From the NCBI GenBank assembly GCA_021405325.1, contig QWII01000011.1:62001-126000 (forward strand): a stretch of 64,000 nucleotides of DNA, given 5' to 3'. A program made the position numbers and the translations under genes. This document shows positions 48,408-57,593 of the stretch, piece after piece; position 1 is the stretch's first letter; each line of letters begins with the position of its first letter. Source of the DNA: Caldilinea sp. CFX5. Its GTDB lineage: Bacteria; Chloroflexota; Anaerolineae; Caldilineales; Caldilineaceae. Below the pieces are notes generated by a model. The model did no database searches and was not told the DNA's origin. It was given only the letters and a program-made list of their open reading frames with translations.

Positions 48408-49408
48408 TTCATTTAGATAACGTTGTTGCGACCTACACCACCCAGCGCGGCCAAGTCAACGCGGTGGATGGCATCAGCCTGACCATTCCCGACGGTATCA
48501 TTCTGGGCATTGCGGGGGAATCGGGCTGTGGCAAAAGCACCTTGATGAAGGTCATTTACGGCGACATTGGCTATCCGCTCTCGCTGGCGGTGGGGAAGGT
48601 GCGTTATGGTTTTGCCGACAAGGGCGGCCAGGAAGTGACCAGCCAAACCATCCAGCGCGAGTGGTTTCGCCGCATCTCCTACATCCCCCAAAGCTCGATG
48701 AGTTCATTGAACCCGGTGTTACGCATTCGCAAACAATTTGTCGATTTTCTGCCCCCCGGCGAGAACAAGACGCTGGTGCTGGAAAAGGTGCGCGACTATG
48801 TCAAGCAGTTGGGGCTGCCCGCCGAAGCGCTTGACGCCTATCCCCACCAACTCTCCGGCGGGATGCGCCAGCGTATCATGGTGGCGATGGCGACCTTCTT
48901 CCGCCCCGAAATCATCCTGGCCGACGAGCCGACCACGGCGCTCGACGTGGTGGTGCAGAAGGGCATTCTGCTCCTACTTATGGAGTTGCAGGAGCAGATG
49001 AAGAACACGATCATCTTTGTGTCGCATGACATGGGGGTGCATTTCCAGATCACCCACAAGATGTTGATCATGTATGCGGCCAAGGCGGTGGAGTTTGGCG
49101 ACTCGGAAAGCATCTTCCACGAGCCGTTGCACCCCTACACCCGCATGTTGATCAACGCCCTGCCCACCATCGGCGACACCCACACGCGCCAGGGGGTGGC
49201 CGGTCGCCCGCCCAGCCTGTGGGAGCCGCTACAAGGCTGCCGCTTTGCCGCCCGTTGTCCGCTGGCGACGGCGTTATGTCGATCCGTGGAACCAGCCTTT
49301 GTCGAGGTGAAGCCGGGTCATTTTGCCGCCTGTCACTATACCGATAGCCAGGTGGGGAGCAGCGCGCAAGTAGGACAGCCGGTAAAATTACATGAGGTGG
49401 CGGCATGA
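48404..49408 (+). CDS. ABC transporter ATP-binding protein (DppD-type)
   Basis: Walker A GESGCGKST, signature LSGGMRQRI, Walker B IILADEPTTALD and the His loop FVSHDMGVHFQ are complete. The C-terminal oligopeptide-transporter extension (GCRFAARCPLATALCRSVEP) with its cysteines is present. It energises import together with the ATPase encoded next, overlapping by 4 bases. Confidence 0.93.
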   Translation: MIHLDNVVATYTTQRGQVNAVDGISLTIPDGIILGIAGESGCGKSTLMKVIYGDIGYPLSLAVGKVRYGFADKGGQEVTSQTIQREWFRRISYIPQSSMSSLNPVLRIRKQFVDFLPPGENKTLVLEKVRDYVKQLGLPAEALDAYPHQLSGGMRQRIMVAMATFFRPEIILADEPTTALDVVVQKGILLLLMELQEQMKNTIIFVSHDMGVHFQITHKMLIMYAAKAVEFGDSESIFHEPLHPYTRMLINALPTIGDTHTRQGVAGRPPSLWEPLQGCRFAARCPLATALCRSVEPAFVEVKPGHFAACHYTDSQVGSSAQVGQPVKLHEVAA

Positions 49409-50367
49409 AAACAATTCTCAAAACCGAGGGCTTGAACAAAACTTACCGGCTCGGCACCTTCCCGCGCCGGGTGAGCATCAACGCCCTGGACGATGTAACC
49501 TTCACTGTCGCCAGTGACGAGCCGGTTATCGCTAGTGTAGTGGGCGAATCTGGCAGTGGCAAGACGACGCTCGCCAAGGTGATCTTGCGGCTGATCGAGC
49601 CGAATGCCGGGCAGGCGGTTGTTTATGATCGCGTGGTGGCCGGTCGCGGACAAAAGCCGGAGCAGACCGAATATCTCCGCACCGTGCAGCCGATCTTTCA
49701 AAACCCCTTTGAAGCCTTTAGCAGTTACCGCACGGTCGATGCCTATCTTTATGAAACCGCCACCCGCGTCAGTAAACTGGACGAGGCAGCGGCGCGCACG
49801 GCCATGAGCGAAGCGTTGAGTGCGGTGGGTCTCAAGCTGGCGGATGTGGAGGGCAAGTATCCCAACCAATTCTCCGGCGGCGAACTCCAACGCGTCTCGA
49901 TTGCACGGGCGCTGATCCCGCGCCCCAACATCATCATCGCCGACGAGCCGGTCAGCATGATCGACGCGTCGTTGCGGATGAACATTGTCAATCTCTTTCT
50001 GACGCTGAAACAGGATTACAAAACCAGCTTTCTCTACATCACCCACGATCTCGCCACCGCCTATTACATTAGCGACTATATCGCCGTCATGTACCGCGGG
50101 ACGATTGTCGAATTTGGCCGGGCGCGCACCGTGCTGGCCGAGCCGAAACATCCTTACACCCAACTGCTGCTCGATTCGATCCCGTCGCTCAAATACAAAT
50201 GGTCGCGCCGGAACTTTGTCGCGTCGGATCTGGAAACCAAGGAGTACCAGTTCAAGGGCTGCAAATTCTACAACCGCTGCCCCCTGGCCCAGGAAGTCTG
50301 TAAACACCAGCGGCCCCCGGCGCTCAAAAAAGACGATGGCCGCGAGGTCTATTGTCATTTTGCTTAA
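49405..50367 (+). CDS. ABC transporter ATP-binding protein (DppF-type)
   Basis: Walker A GESGSGKTT, signature FSGGELQRVSIARAL, Walker B IIIADEPVSMIDAS and the His loop LYITHDLATAYYI are present. The end FKGCKFYNRCPLAQEVCKHQ is the cysteine-bearing tail that in relatives can bind an iron-sulfur cluster. Second ATPase of the Dpp-type transporter. The nucleoside hydrolase gene follows 30 bases on. Confidence 0.93.
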   Translation: MKTILKTEGLNKTYRLGTFPRRVSINALDDVTFTVASDEPVIASVVGESGSGKTTLAKVILRLIEPNAGQAVVYDRVVAGRGQKPEQTEYLRTVQPIFQNPFEAFSSYRTVDAYLYETATRVSKLDEAAARTAMSEALSAVGLKLADVEGKYPNQFSGGELQRVSIARALIPRPNIIIADEPVSMIDASLRMNIVNLFLTLKQDYKTSFLYITHDLATAYYISDYIAVMYRGTIVEFGRARTVLAEPKHPYTQLLLDSIPSLKYKWSRRNFVASDLETKEYQFKGCKFYNRCPLAQEVCKHQRPPALKKDDGREVYCHFA

Positions 50368-50397
50368 ACTACGCCAACGATAGGAGAGTAATGATCA

Positions 50398-51309
50398 ATG
50401 AGCGACTTTACCGTGTTCGACGTGGTCTTTCCGCCCGCGGCCAAGCAACGGGTGATCGTCAACACCGATGCCAAGAACGAGGCCGACGACCAATATGCAA
50501 TCGTGCAGGCGGTGCTGACGCCCTCCTTTGAGTTGCATGGCATTATTCCCGCCCATTTTGGCACGGCCAAGTCGGCCACCAGTATGCAGGACAGCTACGA
50601 TGAGACCATGTTGCTCCTGCGGCTCATGGGACTGGAAGGTGCGGTACGGGTCGAAGCTGGCGCAACACACGCCATGCCGGATGAAGCGACCCCGGTTGAC
50701 TCCCCCGGCGCGCGGCTGATCATTGCGGAGGCGATGAAGGACGATGAGCGACCGCTGCATATCGCCTTCTACGGGCCGCTCACGGATATGGCCTCCGCCC
50801 TTCGTCTGGAGCCGCAGATCGAACAGCGGAATATTCGTGTGATCTGGATTGGCGGCGGCGCTTGGCCCAGCGGTGGCCGCGAGTACAACCTTTCCAATGA
50901 CATTCACGCCGCCAATGTGGTGATGAAGTCGAATTTGACGGTCTGGCAGGTGCCGAGAAGCACTTACCGGACAATGGGCGTCACCTACGCTGAACTGATC
51001 GAGAAAGTCTACCCCCAGGGCGAAATTGGCAAATACCTGGTCGAGCAGCTCTTGGCGCACAATGCGAAGACACGCCCAGAGATGGAATACCGTTCGCTGG
51101 GGGATTCCCCCTGTATCGGCATCATTATGGACCCTGAGTGTGGCGCCTTCTCGTGGCGTCCCGCTCCGACGTTTGACCAGCAGATGCACTACATCCACAG
51201 CGGTCAGTACCGCCCCATCCGCGTCTACGAGAATGTGAACACCCGTTTCATCCACGAGGATCTTTTCGCGAAGCTGGCGCAGTTCATTCGACGTGGGTCA
51301 AGACTTTAG
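50398..51309 (+). CDS. nucleoside hydrolase-like protein
   Basis: The N-terminal VNTDAKNEADDQYAIVQAVL is the Asp-rich calcium-binding motif of nucleoside hydrolases (DxDxxxDD), here with Asn and Glu at some positions. HGIIPAHFG, IAFYGPLTDMASAL and WIGGGAWPSGGREYNLSNDIHA are further fold landmarks. The family cleaves N-glycosidic bonds of nucleosides; diverged members may hydrolyse other ribosides or glycosides. It follows the transporter genes in the same operon and may act on the imported compound. Confidence 0.82.
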   Translation: MSDFTVFDVVFPPAAKQRVIVNTDAKNEADDQYAIVQAVLTPSFELHGIIPAHFGTAKSATSMQDSYDETMLLLRLMGLEGAVRVEAGATHAMPDEATPVDSPGARLIIAEAMKDDERPLHIAFYGPLTDMASALRLEPQIEQRNIRVIWIGGGAWPSGGREYNLSNDIHAANVVMKSNLTVWQVPRSTYRTMGVTYAELIEKVYPQGEIGKYLVEQLLAHNAKTRPEMEYRSLGDSPCIGIIMDPECGAFSWRPAPTFDQQMHYIHSGQYRPIRVYENVNTRFIHEDLFAKLAQFIRRGSRL

Positions 51310-51389
51310 TTGAGTGACTGTCTAATTTTTAAGGATTCAAGCGGTCTATCAATGGCGTTCTGCTGTTCAAAGCGAACAGATTTCATCTC

Positions 51390-51412
51390 GTTCCCACGGA
51401 GACCGTGGGAAC
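51390..51412. repeat. 10-bp palindrome before the glycoside hydrolase gene
   Basis: GTTCCCACGG (51390-51399) and CCGTGGGAAC (51403-51412) form a compact hairpin about 50 bases before ATG 51463. A smaller pair CTGTTC/GAACAG precedes it. Confidence 0.7.
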
Positions 51413-51462
51413 CAGTAGCTAACCTTCATGAAGTATAAAGTCTAGCTGAAGGAACACAAGTA

Positions 51463-52959
51463 ATGACAACGAATCAACCAGTACAAATCGAACAATGGGG
51501 TATCTTTGAAGTCGTACTCAACGGCAGCGCCGCCGGTAATCCTTTCCTGGATGTCGAACTGACGGCCCAATTTTCCTACAAGCACCGCACCATTGAAGTT
51601 GACGGCTTTTATGATGGCGATGGCATCTATCGTGTGCGCTTTATGCCCGATACCCAGGGCGAGTGGCGCTATCGCACCCAGAGCAATCGCGCCGAACTGA
51701 GTGGGGTGGAAGGCGCTTTCACCTGTGTTGCCCCCAGCGCCGGCAATCACGGGCCGGTGAGTGTGACCAACACCTACCACTTCACCTACGCTGACGGCAC
51801 GCCCTACAAACAGATCGGCACCACCTGTTATGTCTGGAATCTCCAAGGGGAAGAACTAGAGGCGCAGACGTTGGCAACGCTGGCGCAGGCCCCCTTTAAC
51901 AAGATCCGTTTCTGCGTCTTCCCGAAACATTATCGCTACAACGAGAACGAGCCGGCGCAGTACCCCTTCCCTTGTCTCTCTAAAGGGAGCAGCAAGTGGC
52001 TGGGCAGTAACAAGAGCGAAATCCGCCAAGGGTGGCGCTTTGACTTTGAGCGCTTTGAACCGGCCTATTTCCAACACCTGGAACAACGGGTGGGCCAACT
52101 GCGCGACCTGGGCATTGAGGCCGATCTGATCCTCTTCCACCCTTACGACCGTTGGGGCTTTTCCACCATGACGGCTGAACAGGATGATCGCTACCTGCGT
52201 TACGTGGTGGCGCGGCTGGCGGCCTATCGCAACATCTGGTGGTCGATGGCCAACGAGTTTGATCTGATGGACGACAAAAAGATGGCAGATTGGGATCGCT
52301 TCTTCCATGTCGTGCAGGCGAGCGACCCCTATCAACACCTGTGCTCGATCCACAATTGTCGCGTCTTTTACGACCATAGCAAACCGTGGGTCACGCACCA
52401 GAGCATTCAACATCGCGATCTGACCCTTACCAACACCTGGCGCGAGCAGGCCAAAAAGCCGGTCGTGGTCGATGAGTGCGCCTATGAAGGCAACATCCCC
52501 ATGGGCTGGGGGAATATCTCGGCACGGGAGATGGTGCATCGCTTCTGGGAAGGCACGGCCCGCGGCGGCTATGTCGGCCACGGCGAAACCTATCTCCACC
52601 CCGAAGCGATCCTCTGGTGGGCCAAAGGGGGCGTGTTGCATGGCGAAAGCGCCCCGCGCCTCGCCTTCCTGCGTCAGATTTTGGAAGCGGGGCCGGTCGA
52701 AGGGTTGAATCCCGCGGAGGGCGTCCTGCGGATGCACCCCTGCGCCGGCAAGGAGCATGAGTATTACCTGATCTACCCCGGCGTCTCGCAACCGGCGCTG
52801 CTGGAAATCACTCTGCCGGAAGGTGAAGAATACCAGGCGGAGGTGGTCGATACATGGGGCATGACGGTCACCCAAAGCAAGGAAACCTACAGTGGACGAG
52901 TGGACATTTCCTTGCCGGGGAAGGCGTATCATGCGCTGATTCTGCGGCGGGTTCGCTGA
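51463..52959 (+). CDS. DUF5060/DUF4038-type glycoside hydrolase, 498 aa
   Basis: Residues 8-95 form a DUF5060-like domain ([39 protein letters not shown]). The TIM barrel has the acid/base in SMANEFDLM (Glu265) and the nucleophile in [11 protein letters not shown] (Glu338), the order expected of a clan-A retaining hydrolase. The C-terminal domain (about 420-498) is a small beta sandwich. No signal peptide, so it acts on imported oligosaccharides. Exact linkage unknown. AAGGA stands upstream of ATG 51463. Confidence 0.82.
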   Translation: MTTNQPVQIEQWGIFEVVLNGSAAGNPFLDVELTAQFSYKHRTIEVDGFYDGDGIYRVRFMPDTQGEWRYRTQSNRAELSGVEGAFTCVAPSAGNHGPVSVTNTYHFTYADGTPYKQIGTTCYVWNLQGEELEAQTLATLAQAPFNKIRFCVFPKHYRYNENEPAQYPFPCLSKGSSKWLGSNKSEIRQGWRFDFERFEPAYFQHLEQRVGQLRDLGIEADLILFHPYDRWGFSTMTAEQDDRYLRYVVARLAAYRNIWWSMANEFDLMDDKKMADWDRFFHVVQASDPYQHLCSIHNCRVFYDHSKPWVTHQSIQHRDLTLTNTWREQAKKPVVVDECAYEGNIPMGWGNISAREMVHRFWEGTARGGYVGHGETYLHPEAILWWAKGGVLHGESAPRLAFLRQILEAGPVEGLNPAEGVLRMHPCAGKEHEYYLIYPGVSQPALLEITLPEGEEYQAEVVDTWGMTVTQSKETYSGRVDISLPGKAYHALILRRVR

Positions 52960-52989
52960 GAATATAACAACGAAAGTCATGCCACAGCA

Positions 52990-53063
52990 ATATCACCGCG
53001 AATCATTGGGATTAGCGAATCGTTTCGGAAAAATTCGCTAATCCCAATGATTCGCGGTGATAT
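52990..53063. repeat. 31-bp perfect inverted repeat
   Basis: The arms at 52990-53020 and 53033-53063 are fully complementary with a 12-nt loop. It lies 30 bases after the hydrolase stop. It contains the words GCGAAT and ATTAGCGAAT, again near-tandem units. Between it and 53280 I see no gene. Confidence 0.9.
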
Positions 53064-53279
53064 GACCAGCCCCGCCCTCTTCCAAATGCAACCGCTCATA
53101 CTCAACTCTGCCTCACTTCTCGCTTGATCCACACCAGCCATTGTAACAATTCTTGTAGCACTTCTTGTAGCGTTTAGTTGCTGTTATGCGCACTACTTTT
53201 GTGGTGAAATAGAATTATCAAACGACAGAGTACGTCGCCGGAGTGAGAGCCGCAGCACTTGGCTCAGTCCACCTGGGAA

Positions 53280-53357
53280 ACGGTTGTCAAAATGTTGGGG
53301 CAACAGGAGATCGAAGCCGAAGTCACGGTGTGGCGAACCGCCACCTGGGGAAATTAA
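53280..53357 (+). pseudogene. C-terminal relic of the ParB-fold protein
   Basis: The frame reads TVVKMLGQQEIEAEVTVWRT and ends ATWGN at TAA 53355-53357. This matches SVAKMLGQREIEAEVTIWRK of the intact gene at 2066 almost residue for residue. The rest of the protein is missing, and no start exists. As in the intact copy, a small-protein gene and a matching terminator follow, so this is what remains of a second copy of the same module. Confidence 0.75.
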
Positions 53358-53384
53358 TGGAATCACAAACAAGAGGAGAGTTTT

Positions 53385-53606
53385 ATGAACAACTTATTTG
53401 GCGCCTACAATGAATATGAGCTAACCCAACAACGCCTTGCCGAACGACGCCAGGAAGCGGCGCGCTGGCGAGCGGTTCGTAGCGCCCAAACGCCAGGGAA
53501 CTTTTGGCGATTTCTACACCAACTCCGTTTCCTCTTCAGCATGGAGTCACGCGTCATCACCTGGTCGCCACGACCGGCGCCGGTTGACAAAGCGCTCTAT
53601 GGCTGA
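53385..53606 (+). CDS. small basic helical protein, 73 aa (second module copy)
   Basis: AGAGGAG precedes ATG 53385. The product begins MNNLFGAYNEYELTQQRLAE and continues RRQEAARWRAVRSAQ, then a Trp/Phe/Leu segment. The layout matches the protein at 2889 (WSYELARERQQQLMQEAAQQ). It follows the ParB-fold relic by 27 bases and ends before a terminator like that at 3150. Function unknown. Confidence 0.6.
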   Translation: MNNLFGAYNEYELTQQRLAERRQEAARWRAVRSAQTPGNFWRFLHQLRFLFSMESRVITWSPRPAPVDKALYG

Positions 53607-53648
53607 GAGGACATAGAGCCATGAAAAACAGCATAGCAGCCATTTGTT

Positions 53649-53682
53649 GACCCATCGGTGACGCCGGTGGGTCTTTGTTTTT
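53649..53682 (+). terminator. rho-independent terminator of the second small-protein module
   Basis: GACCCATCGG and CCGGTGGGTC (53649-53658 and 53664-53673) form the stem, followed by TTTGTTTTTT. The core is the same as in the terminator at 3150. Confidence 0.88.
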
Positions 53683-53708
53683 TGGGCGCAGTTCAAGTTT
53701 GGGGTGCG

Positions 53709-53742
53709 AGACCTGTCAGGTTTCCAAAAACCTGACAGGTCT
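53709..53742. repeat. 14-bp inverted repeat AGACCTGTCAGGTT
   Basis: AGACCTGTCAGGTT (53709-53722) and its complement (53729-53742) with a 6-nt loop. Between 53743 and 53914 there is AT-rich sequence, likely the promoter of the mannonate dehydratase gene, and no gene. Confidence 0.8.
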
Positions 53743-53914
53743 GCCCCAGGTTGAAAGAGACCCTTTATTATTTTTTGGCGATTTTACGAAATAACACAAA
53801 TTCAGTATGATTAGGCTCTATCGTTCTTTATCCAACAGGTAACAGGTTACCGGCGATAACACCGGCCTGCTTACCCATGCGCCACAAGCGCGTAGAAACA
53901 AACCGAGGTAAACG

Positions 53915-54916
53915 ATGAGTGCTACCGAACTCCCCATGCGCATTGCGCTCGGTCAGACCAACCAACTGACCGATGAGATCATCACCTTTGCCCACCAGAC
54001 GGGCATCACCGACATTCAGTTCAACATGTTTCACGGTTCGCCTCACCTGTCCGGCGACAGCAGTTGGGAGTATATGGATTTAGTGCGGTTGCGCACCAGT
54101 TGTGAAGATGCCGGCTTGCGGCTCAATGCCATTGAAAATGTTCCGATCAAGTTCTATGACAAAGCGATGCTCGGCCTGCCCGGTCGCGATGAGCAGATCG
54201 AGAACATGCGCAAGACGATCCACAACATGGGTCGTGCCGGGATTCCGATCTTTGGCTATCACTTTGTCGTCCTGGGCGTCTGGCGCACCTCCAACACGGC
54301 CCGCGCCCGTGGCGGCGCGCACACGACCGCCTTTGACTATGAATTAGCCAAGAATGCGCCGGCCGCCTTTGGTCGCGAATACACCGACGAAGAGATGTGG
54401 GCGAACTACGAATATTTTATCAAAGGCATCCTGCCCGCCGCCGAAGAAGCTGGAGTGAAACTGGCGCTCCACCCCGATGACCCGCCCGTGCCGTCGCTGG
54501 GTGGCGTGGCGCGCATTATGCGCAGTCACGAAGCCTTCAAGCGGGCAATGGAACTTGGCAACAGTCCCAACCACGGTCTCGACTTCTGTGTCGGCTCCTG
54601 GTCGGAGATGAGTCCTGATGAGTGCCTCACCGGTCTACGCTACTTTGCCGAACGGGGCAAGATTTTCTATGTCCACTTTCGCGATGTGCTGGGGTCGGTG
54701 CCCAACTTCCGCGAAGCCTTTATCGGCGAGGGCAATCTCAACATGTTCAAAGTGATGAAAACCCTTAAGGATCACAACTTCAAGGGCTTCCTGATCGACG
54801 ACCATGTGCCGCGCATGGTCAACGACAGTGGCTGGGTCGGCCTCAGTCGCGCCTTTGCCAATGGGCAGATGGTGACGATGTTGGAGTTGCTCAATAGTGG
54901 AGCATTAGCAAACTGA
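53915..54916 (+). CDS. uxuA: mannonate dehydratase
   Basis: The 333-residue TIM-barrel protein has NMFHGSPHLSGDSSWEYMDL, NMRKTIHNMGRAGIPIFGYH, the metal-binding VKLALHPDDPPVPSLGGVAR, NHGLDFCVGSWSEM, YVHFRDVLGSVPNFREAFIG and DDHVPRMVNDSGWVG, which are the UxuA landmarks. It converts D-mannonate to 2-keto-3-deoxygluconate in hexuronate breakdown. No uxuB or uxaC gene is adjacent, though the SDR at 32214 could serve as oxidoreductase. Paralogues with other acids as substrate exist. The stop lies within a repeat element's left flank. Confidence 0.85.
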   Translation: MSATELPMRIALGQTNQLTDEIITFAHQTGITDIQFNMFHGSPHLSGDSSWEYMDLVRLRTSCEDAGLRLNAIENVPIKFYDKAMLGLPGRDEQIENMRKTIHNMGRAGIPIFGYHFVVLGVWRTSNTARARGGAHTTAFDYELAKNAPAAFGREYTDEEMWANYEYFIKGILPAAEEAGVKLALHPDDPPVPSLGGVARIMRSHEAFKRAMELGNSPNHGLDFCVGSWSEMSPDECLTGLRYFAERGKIFYVHFRDVLGSVPNFREAFIGEGNLNMFKVMKTLKDHNFKGFLIDDHVPRMVNDSGWVGLSRAFANGQMVTMLELLNSGALAN

Positions 54917-54991
54917 ATTAGTTACCACGGATAGGAAGGAGCACAGATAGAAAAAACATCCGTGCTCCTTCCTATCCGTGGTAACTGAATT
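54911..54991. mobile_element. hairpin element flanked by AACTGAATT direct repeats
   Basis: Perfect 25-bp arms lie at 54920-54944 and 54962-54986. The 9-bp direct repeat AACTGAATT occurs at 54911-54919 and 54983-54991, as if a 63-bp hairpin had inserted into and duplicated this target. The left copy holds the stop region of the mannonate dehydratase gene, so its last residues could be affected. Confidence 0.65.
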
Positions 54992-55018
54992 TTCATCGAA
55001 AGGATCGACAAACGGCTT

Positions 55019-55846
55019 ATGAGTATTTTAAGTACAGAAGATCATGCCTTTTGGGAAGAGAACGGCTACCTGATTGTACCTAATGTGGCGCCCAAAGCCG
55101 ATTTGGATGCCGTAGTCGATGTTATTTGGGACTTTTTACAGATGGATCGCAATGATCCGGAAACCTGGTATAGCCAACCGCCGTGGCATAGTCGCGCCGG
55201 GATGGCCCATGTCTACCATCACCAGGCGCTGTGGAACAATCGCCAGGCGCCACGCATTCATCATGCGTTTAGCGAACTCTTTGGCACGGAGAAGCTATGG
55301 GTTAGCTTGGATCGCGCTAACATGAACCCGCCGGCGCGCCCGGATTGGGATTACCAGGGCTTTATTCACTGGGACTTTGACCCGCTCACCTGGCCGATTG
55401 GGTTGCGTGTGCAGGGCGTCCTCTGCTTGACCGACACCGACGAGGCGCAAGGCGGCTTTCAGTGCATCCCCGGATCACACAAACAAGTGCCGGAAATCGT
55501 GGCGCGTCAACAGCCGGGTGCGAATCTGCGCAGCCCCGACATCACCGGCATGACGGTCAAACACCTGGGCGGCAAGGCCGGCGATCTTATTATCTGGCAC
55601 ACGGGTCTGCTCCACGGCAACGGGCGCAACCAGACTGATCGCCCCCGGCTGGCGCAATACATCAGCATGTTCCCCGCCAAGCCCAATGACGAAGCCAACC
55701 GCCAGGCCCGCATCGCTTCCTGGCGCAACCGCACCGCCCCCGGTTCGTTCCCTGTGGATACCGCTCGCCGCTGGGAAGAGACGCATTATGAGACGGCGCA
55801 ACTGACAGCGTTGGGGGAGAAGTTGTTAGGGTTAACGCCGTGGTAG
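55019..55846 (+). CDS. phytanoyl-CoA dioxygenase (PhyH) family protein
   Basis: The 275-residue oxygenase has the iron motif FIHWDFDPLTWPIGLRVQGV (H-x-D), the segment GGFQCIPGSHKQVPE and the distal His in IIWHTGLLHGNGRNQTDRPR with the 2-oxoglutarate Arg. It is diverged from the PhyH protein at 33011. The position beside sugar-acid genes suggests a role in oxidising a sugar-derived or plant-derived compound, but no substrate can be named. AAAGGA stands some distance before the ATG. Confidence 0.85.
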   Translation: MSILSTEDHAFWEENGYLIVPNVAPKADLDAVVDVIWDFLQMDRNDPETWYSQPPWHSRAGMAHVYHHQALWNNRQAPRIHHAFSELFGTEKLWVSLDRANMNPPARPDWDYQGFIHWDFDPLTWPIGLRVQGVLCLTDTDEAQGGFQCIPGSHKQVPEIVARQQPGANLRSPDITGMTVKHLGGKAGDLIIWHTGLLHGNGRNQTDRPRLAQYISMFPAKPNDEANRQARIASWRNRTAPGSFPVDTARRWEETHYETAQLTALGEKLLGLTPW

Positions 55847-55940
55847 CATGTGGGCCATAGTCTTACATTGCGTAATCTGAATTCCATTTTTCATGGCGGC
55901 AAAGCGCATAACCTTCTTCTTACACCTATGAGAACAGGAC

Positions 55941-55981
55941 GAAACAGGTGAGAAAAGTATAATACTTTCGTCACCTGTTTC
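55941..55981. repeat. nested palindrome between convergent genes
   Basis: GAAACAGGTGA (55941-55951) and TCACCTGTTTC (55971-55981) enclose a second palindrome AAAGTATAATACTTT. It lies between the PhyH gene and the oppositely oriented nuclease-like gene and may end transcription from both sides. Confidence 0.75.
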
Positions 55982-56005
55982 CTGGAAATAGTTGCGCATG
56001 GCGGG

Positions 56006-57396
56006 CTAAGGTGCGAATTGCAAGAGGAAGGGAAGCAAAGATGGCCCAAACAGATAGCCTGCTAATCCCACTGTGGTAAGCAGCGCGATGGTGGTTGGTA
56101 CAGTGGCCCAACGAAGATCACGTTTGTATTGATTGTAAAGGTTATGTAACTCTGCCTGGAGCTTTTCGTTGTTTTGTCGCAGGATGTACATCTGTTCAGC
56201 TACGGCTTGGGCTACGCTGATCTGGCTTTCCAGAGTATTGATTCTACCAACTAGGCTGCTTGTTTGCTGCTGAATTCCGTTGATGCGTTCATTGAGATCG
56301 CTATGAATGCTTTCGGCTGCCAGCCATGCGTCATTCTTTGCTTGCGTGGCTCGTGCCTCCAAAGCTTGCCACTGCCGTTCATTCGTGTTGGTCGATGCTT
56401 GCAGAGACTGCGCCACGTCAACCTGTAGCTTTTGCAGTGCAGCGTATGACTGTTGCACTTGCCCTTGCAGTATAGTTGAAAGTCGCCGAGAACGATTTGC
56501 TGCTTGCCACTTTGTACCGCCTGCCACAGTAGCGCTAATACCAACTGTTGGTACGTTTGATAACGTTCTGCAAAGCCTTTGAGCAAAACTTCTGCTTCTG
56601 TTGTTGGTTGAATTCGACCAGACGCTTGTTGCTGGCAGCGCTTCTGAATCACGGGGTCTGCGAGTAACTCGTTGAGAGCTTCAACAGCATTGCCCTGTTG
56701 AATATCTTGGTAGGCAAATGGATAATAGGTGTAACCGTGTTTGACTAAGGCGCGGATCCTTCGCCTTTCCGCAATAAAGCGGATAAGTCGATTAGGGCGA
56801 TGATGAGTATAGCCTTCAATTTCGATTGCATAACGTTTTTGCCCTTCCAGTACAAAATCAATGCGCTGCCCTTTCTTCCCAAAGCGCACTTGCGGTTGTA
56901 AATGGGTGAGAGTAGATAGACCAAAGGTCGGCACAAAAACCTTTTCAACAAAAAGACGTTCTGCAAAGTGTTCATCCTCAACCGTCTCCCCATACAATCC
57001 CTTTTTTGGCGGCTTACCAGTCTTTGGATCAGGGTAATGCGCTTTGGCATAGAGCTTGTGTGTGGTGAAATAATCATCAACGGAGAGAAATGCCATTTGT
57101 GATAATGGTGATGGGTCATTAAGCCTGGCAAACAGGGTTTGATCGACACAATACCAGTGGTCGATCCAGGTGTAAGCACCTTCAACATAATCTAGCGATT
57201 TGTGACTTTCTTCCAAGATCATGGCATCGGGTAAAAGTTGATGGGCAAGTCGTAGAACAGCGTTGCGCACCGGCATCGGTAATTCGGCCAATGGCTCCAG
57301 TGTATTACCACGCTTACCCAGCAAGGTAATTCCACATAGATGGTAGGCAATCTGCCAAAGATCCACAGCAACTCCTAGCGTTATGGTAGATTTCAT
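56006..57396 (-). pseudogene. frameshifted nuclease - coiled-coil - membrane-anchor protein
   Basis: Two overlapping frames form one protein. The first (57396 to about 56480) has a PD-(D/E)XK-like restriction domain: FGKKGQRIDFVLEGQKRYAI then EIEGYTHHRPNRLIRFIAER, with D, E-x-E and following basic residues. Near 56475-56495 the coding sense moves to the -1 frame: GDFQ joins STILQGQVQQSYAALQKLQV. This continues as a long coiled coil (NERINGIQQQTSSLVGRINT) and ends in a membrane helix (TIALLTTVGLAGYLFGPSLL) before the stop at 56006. The first frame runs on to 56251 only as Arg/His-rich nonsense. A recent indel, a sequencing error or programmed frameshifting are possible; no classic slippery heptamer is seen. 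Confidence 0.7.
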
Positions 57397-57593
57397 TACA
57401 TACAGTGGTGTAGAGGCGATGATGTCGTTGTCAATAAGGGGTTCGATGCACCAAGTGGCTTAGATTCTATCATGAGAAGTTTACAGGTAACATACGTAGA
57501 TTTACGGAGAAAACATTGTTCGATCAACTTGCACCTTAATCAACGAAGCACCCCAAGCCGCCGAGGGCATCTACCATGCCATCCAGGAAGTGT

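Noticed and set aside
49336..50358. 340-codon minus-strand frame opposite the second ABC ATPase
   Set aside because: Shadow of a gene with complete Walker A, signature and Walker B motifs.
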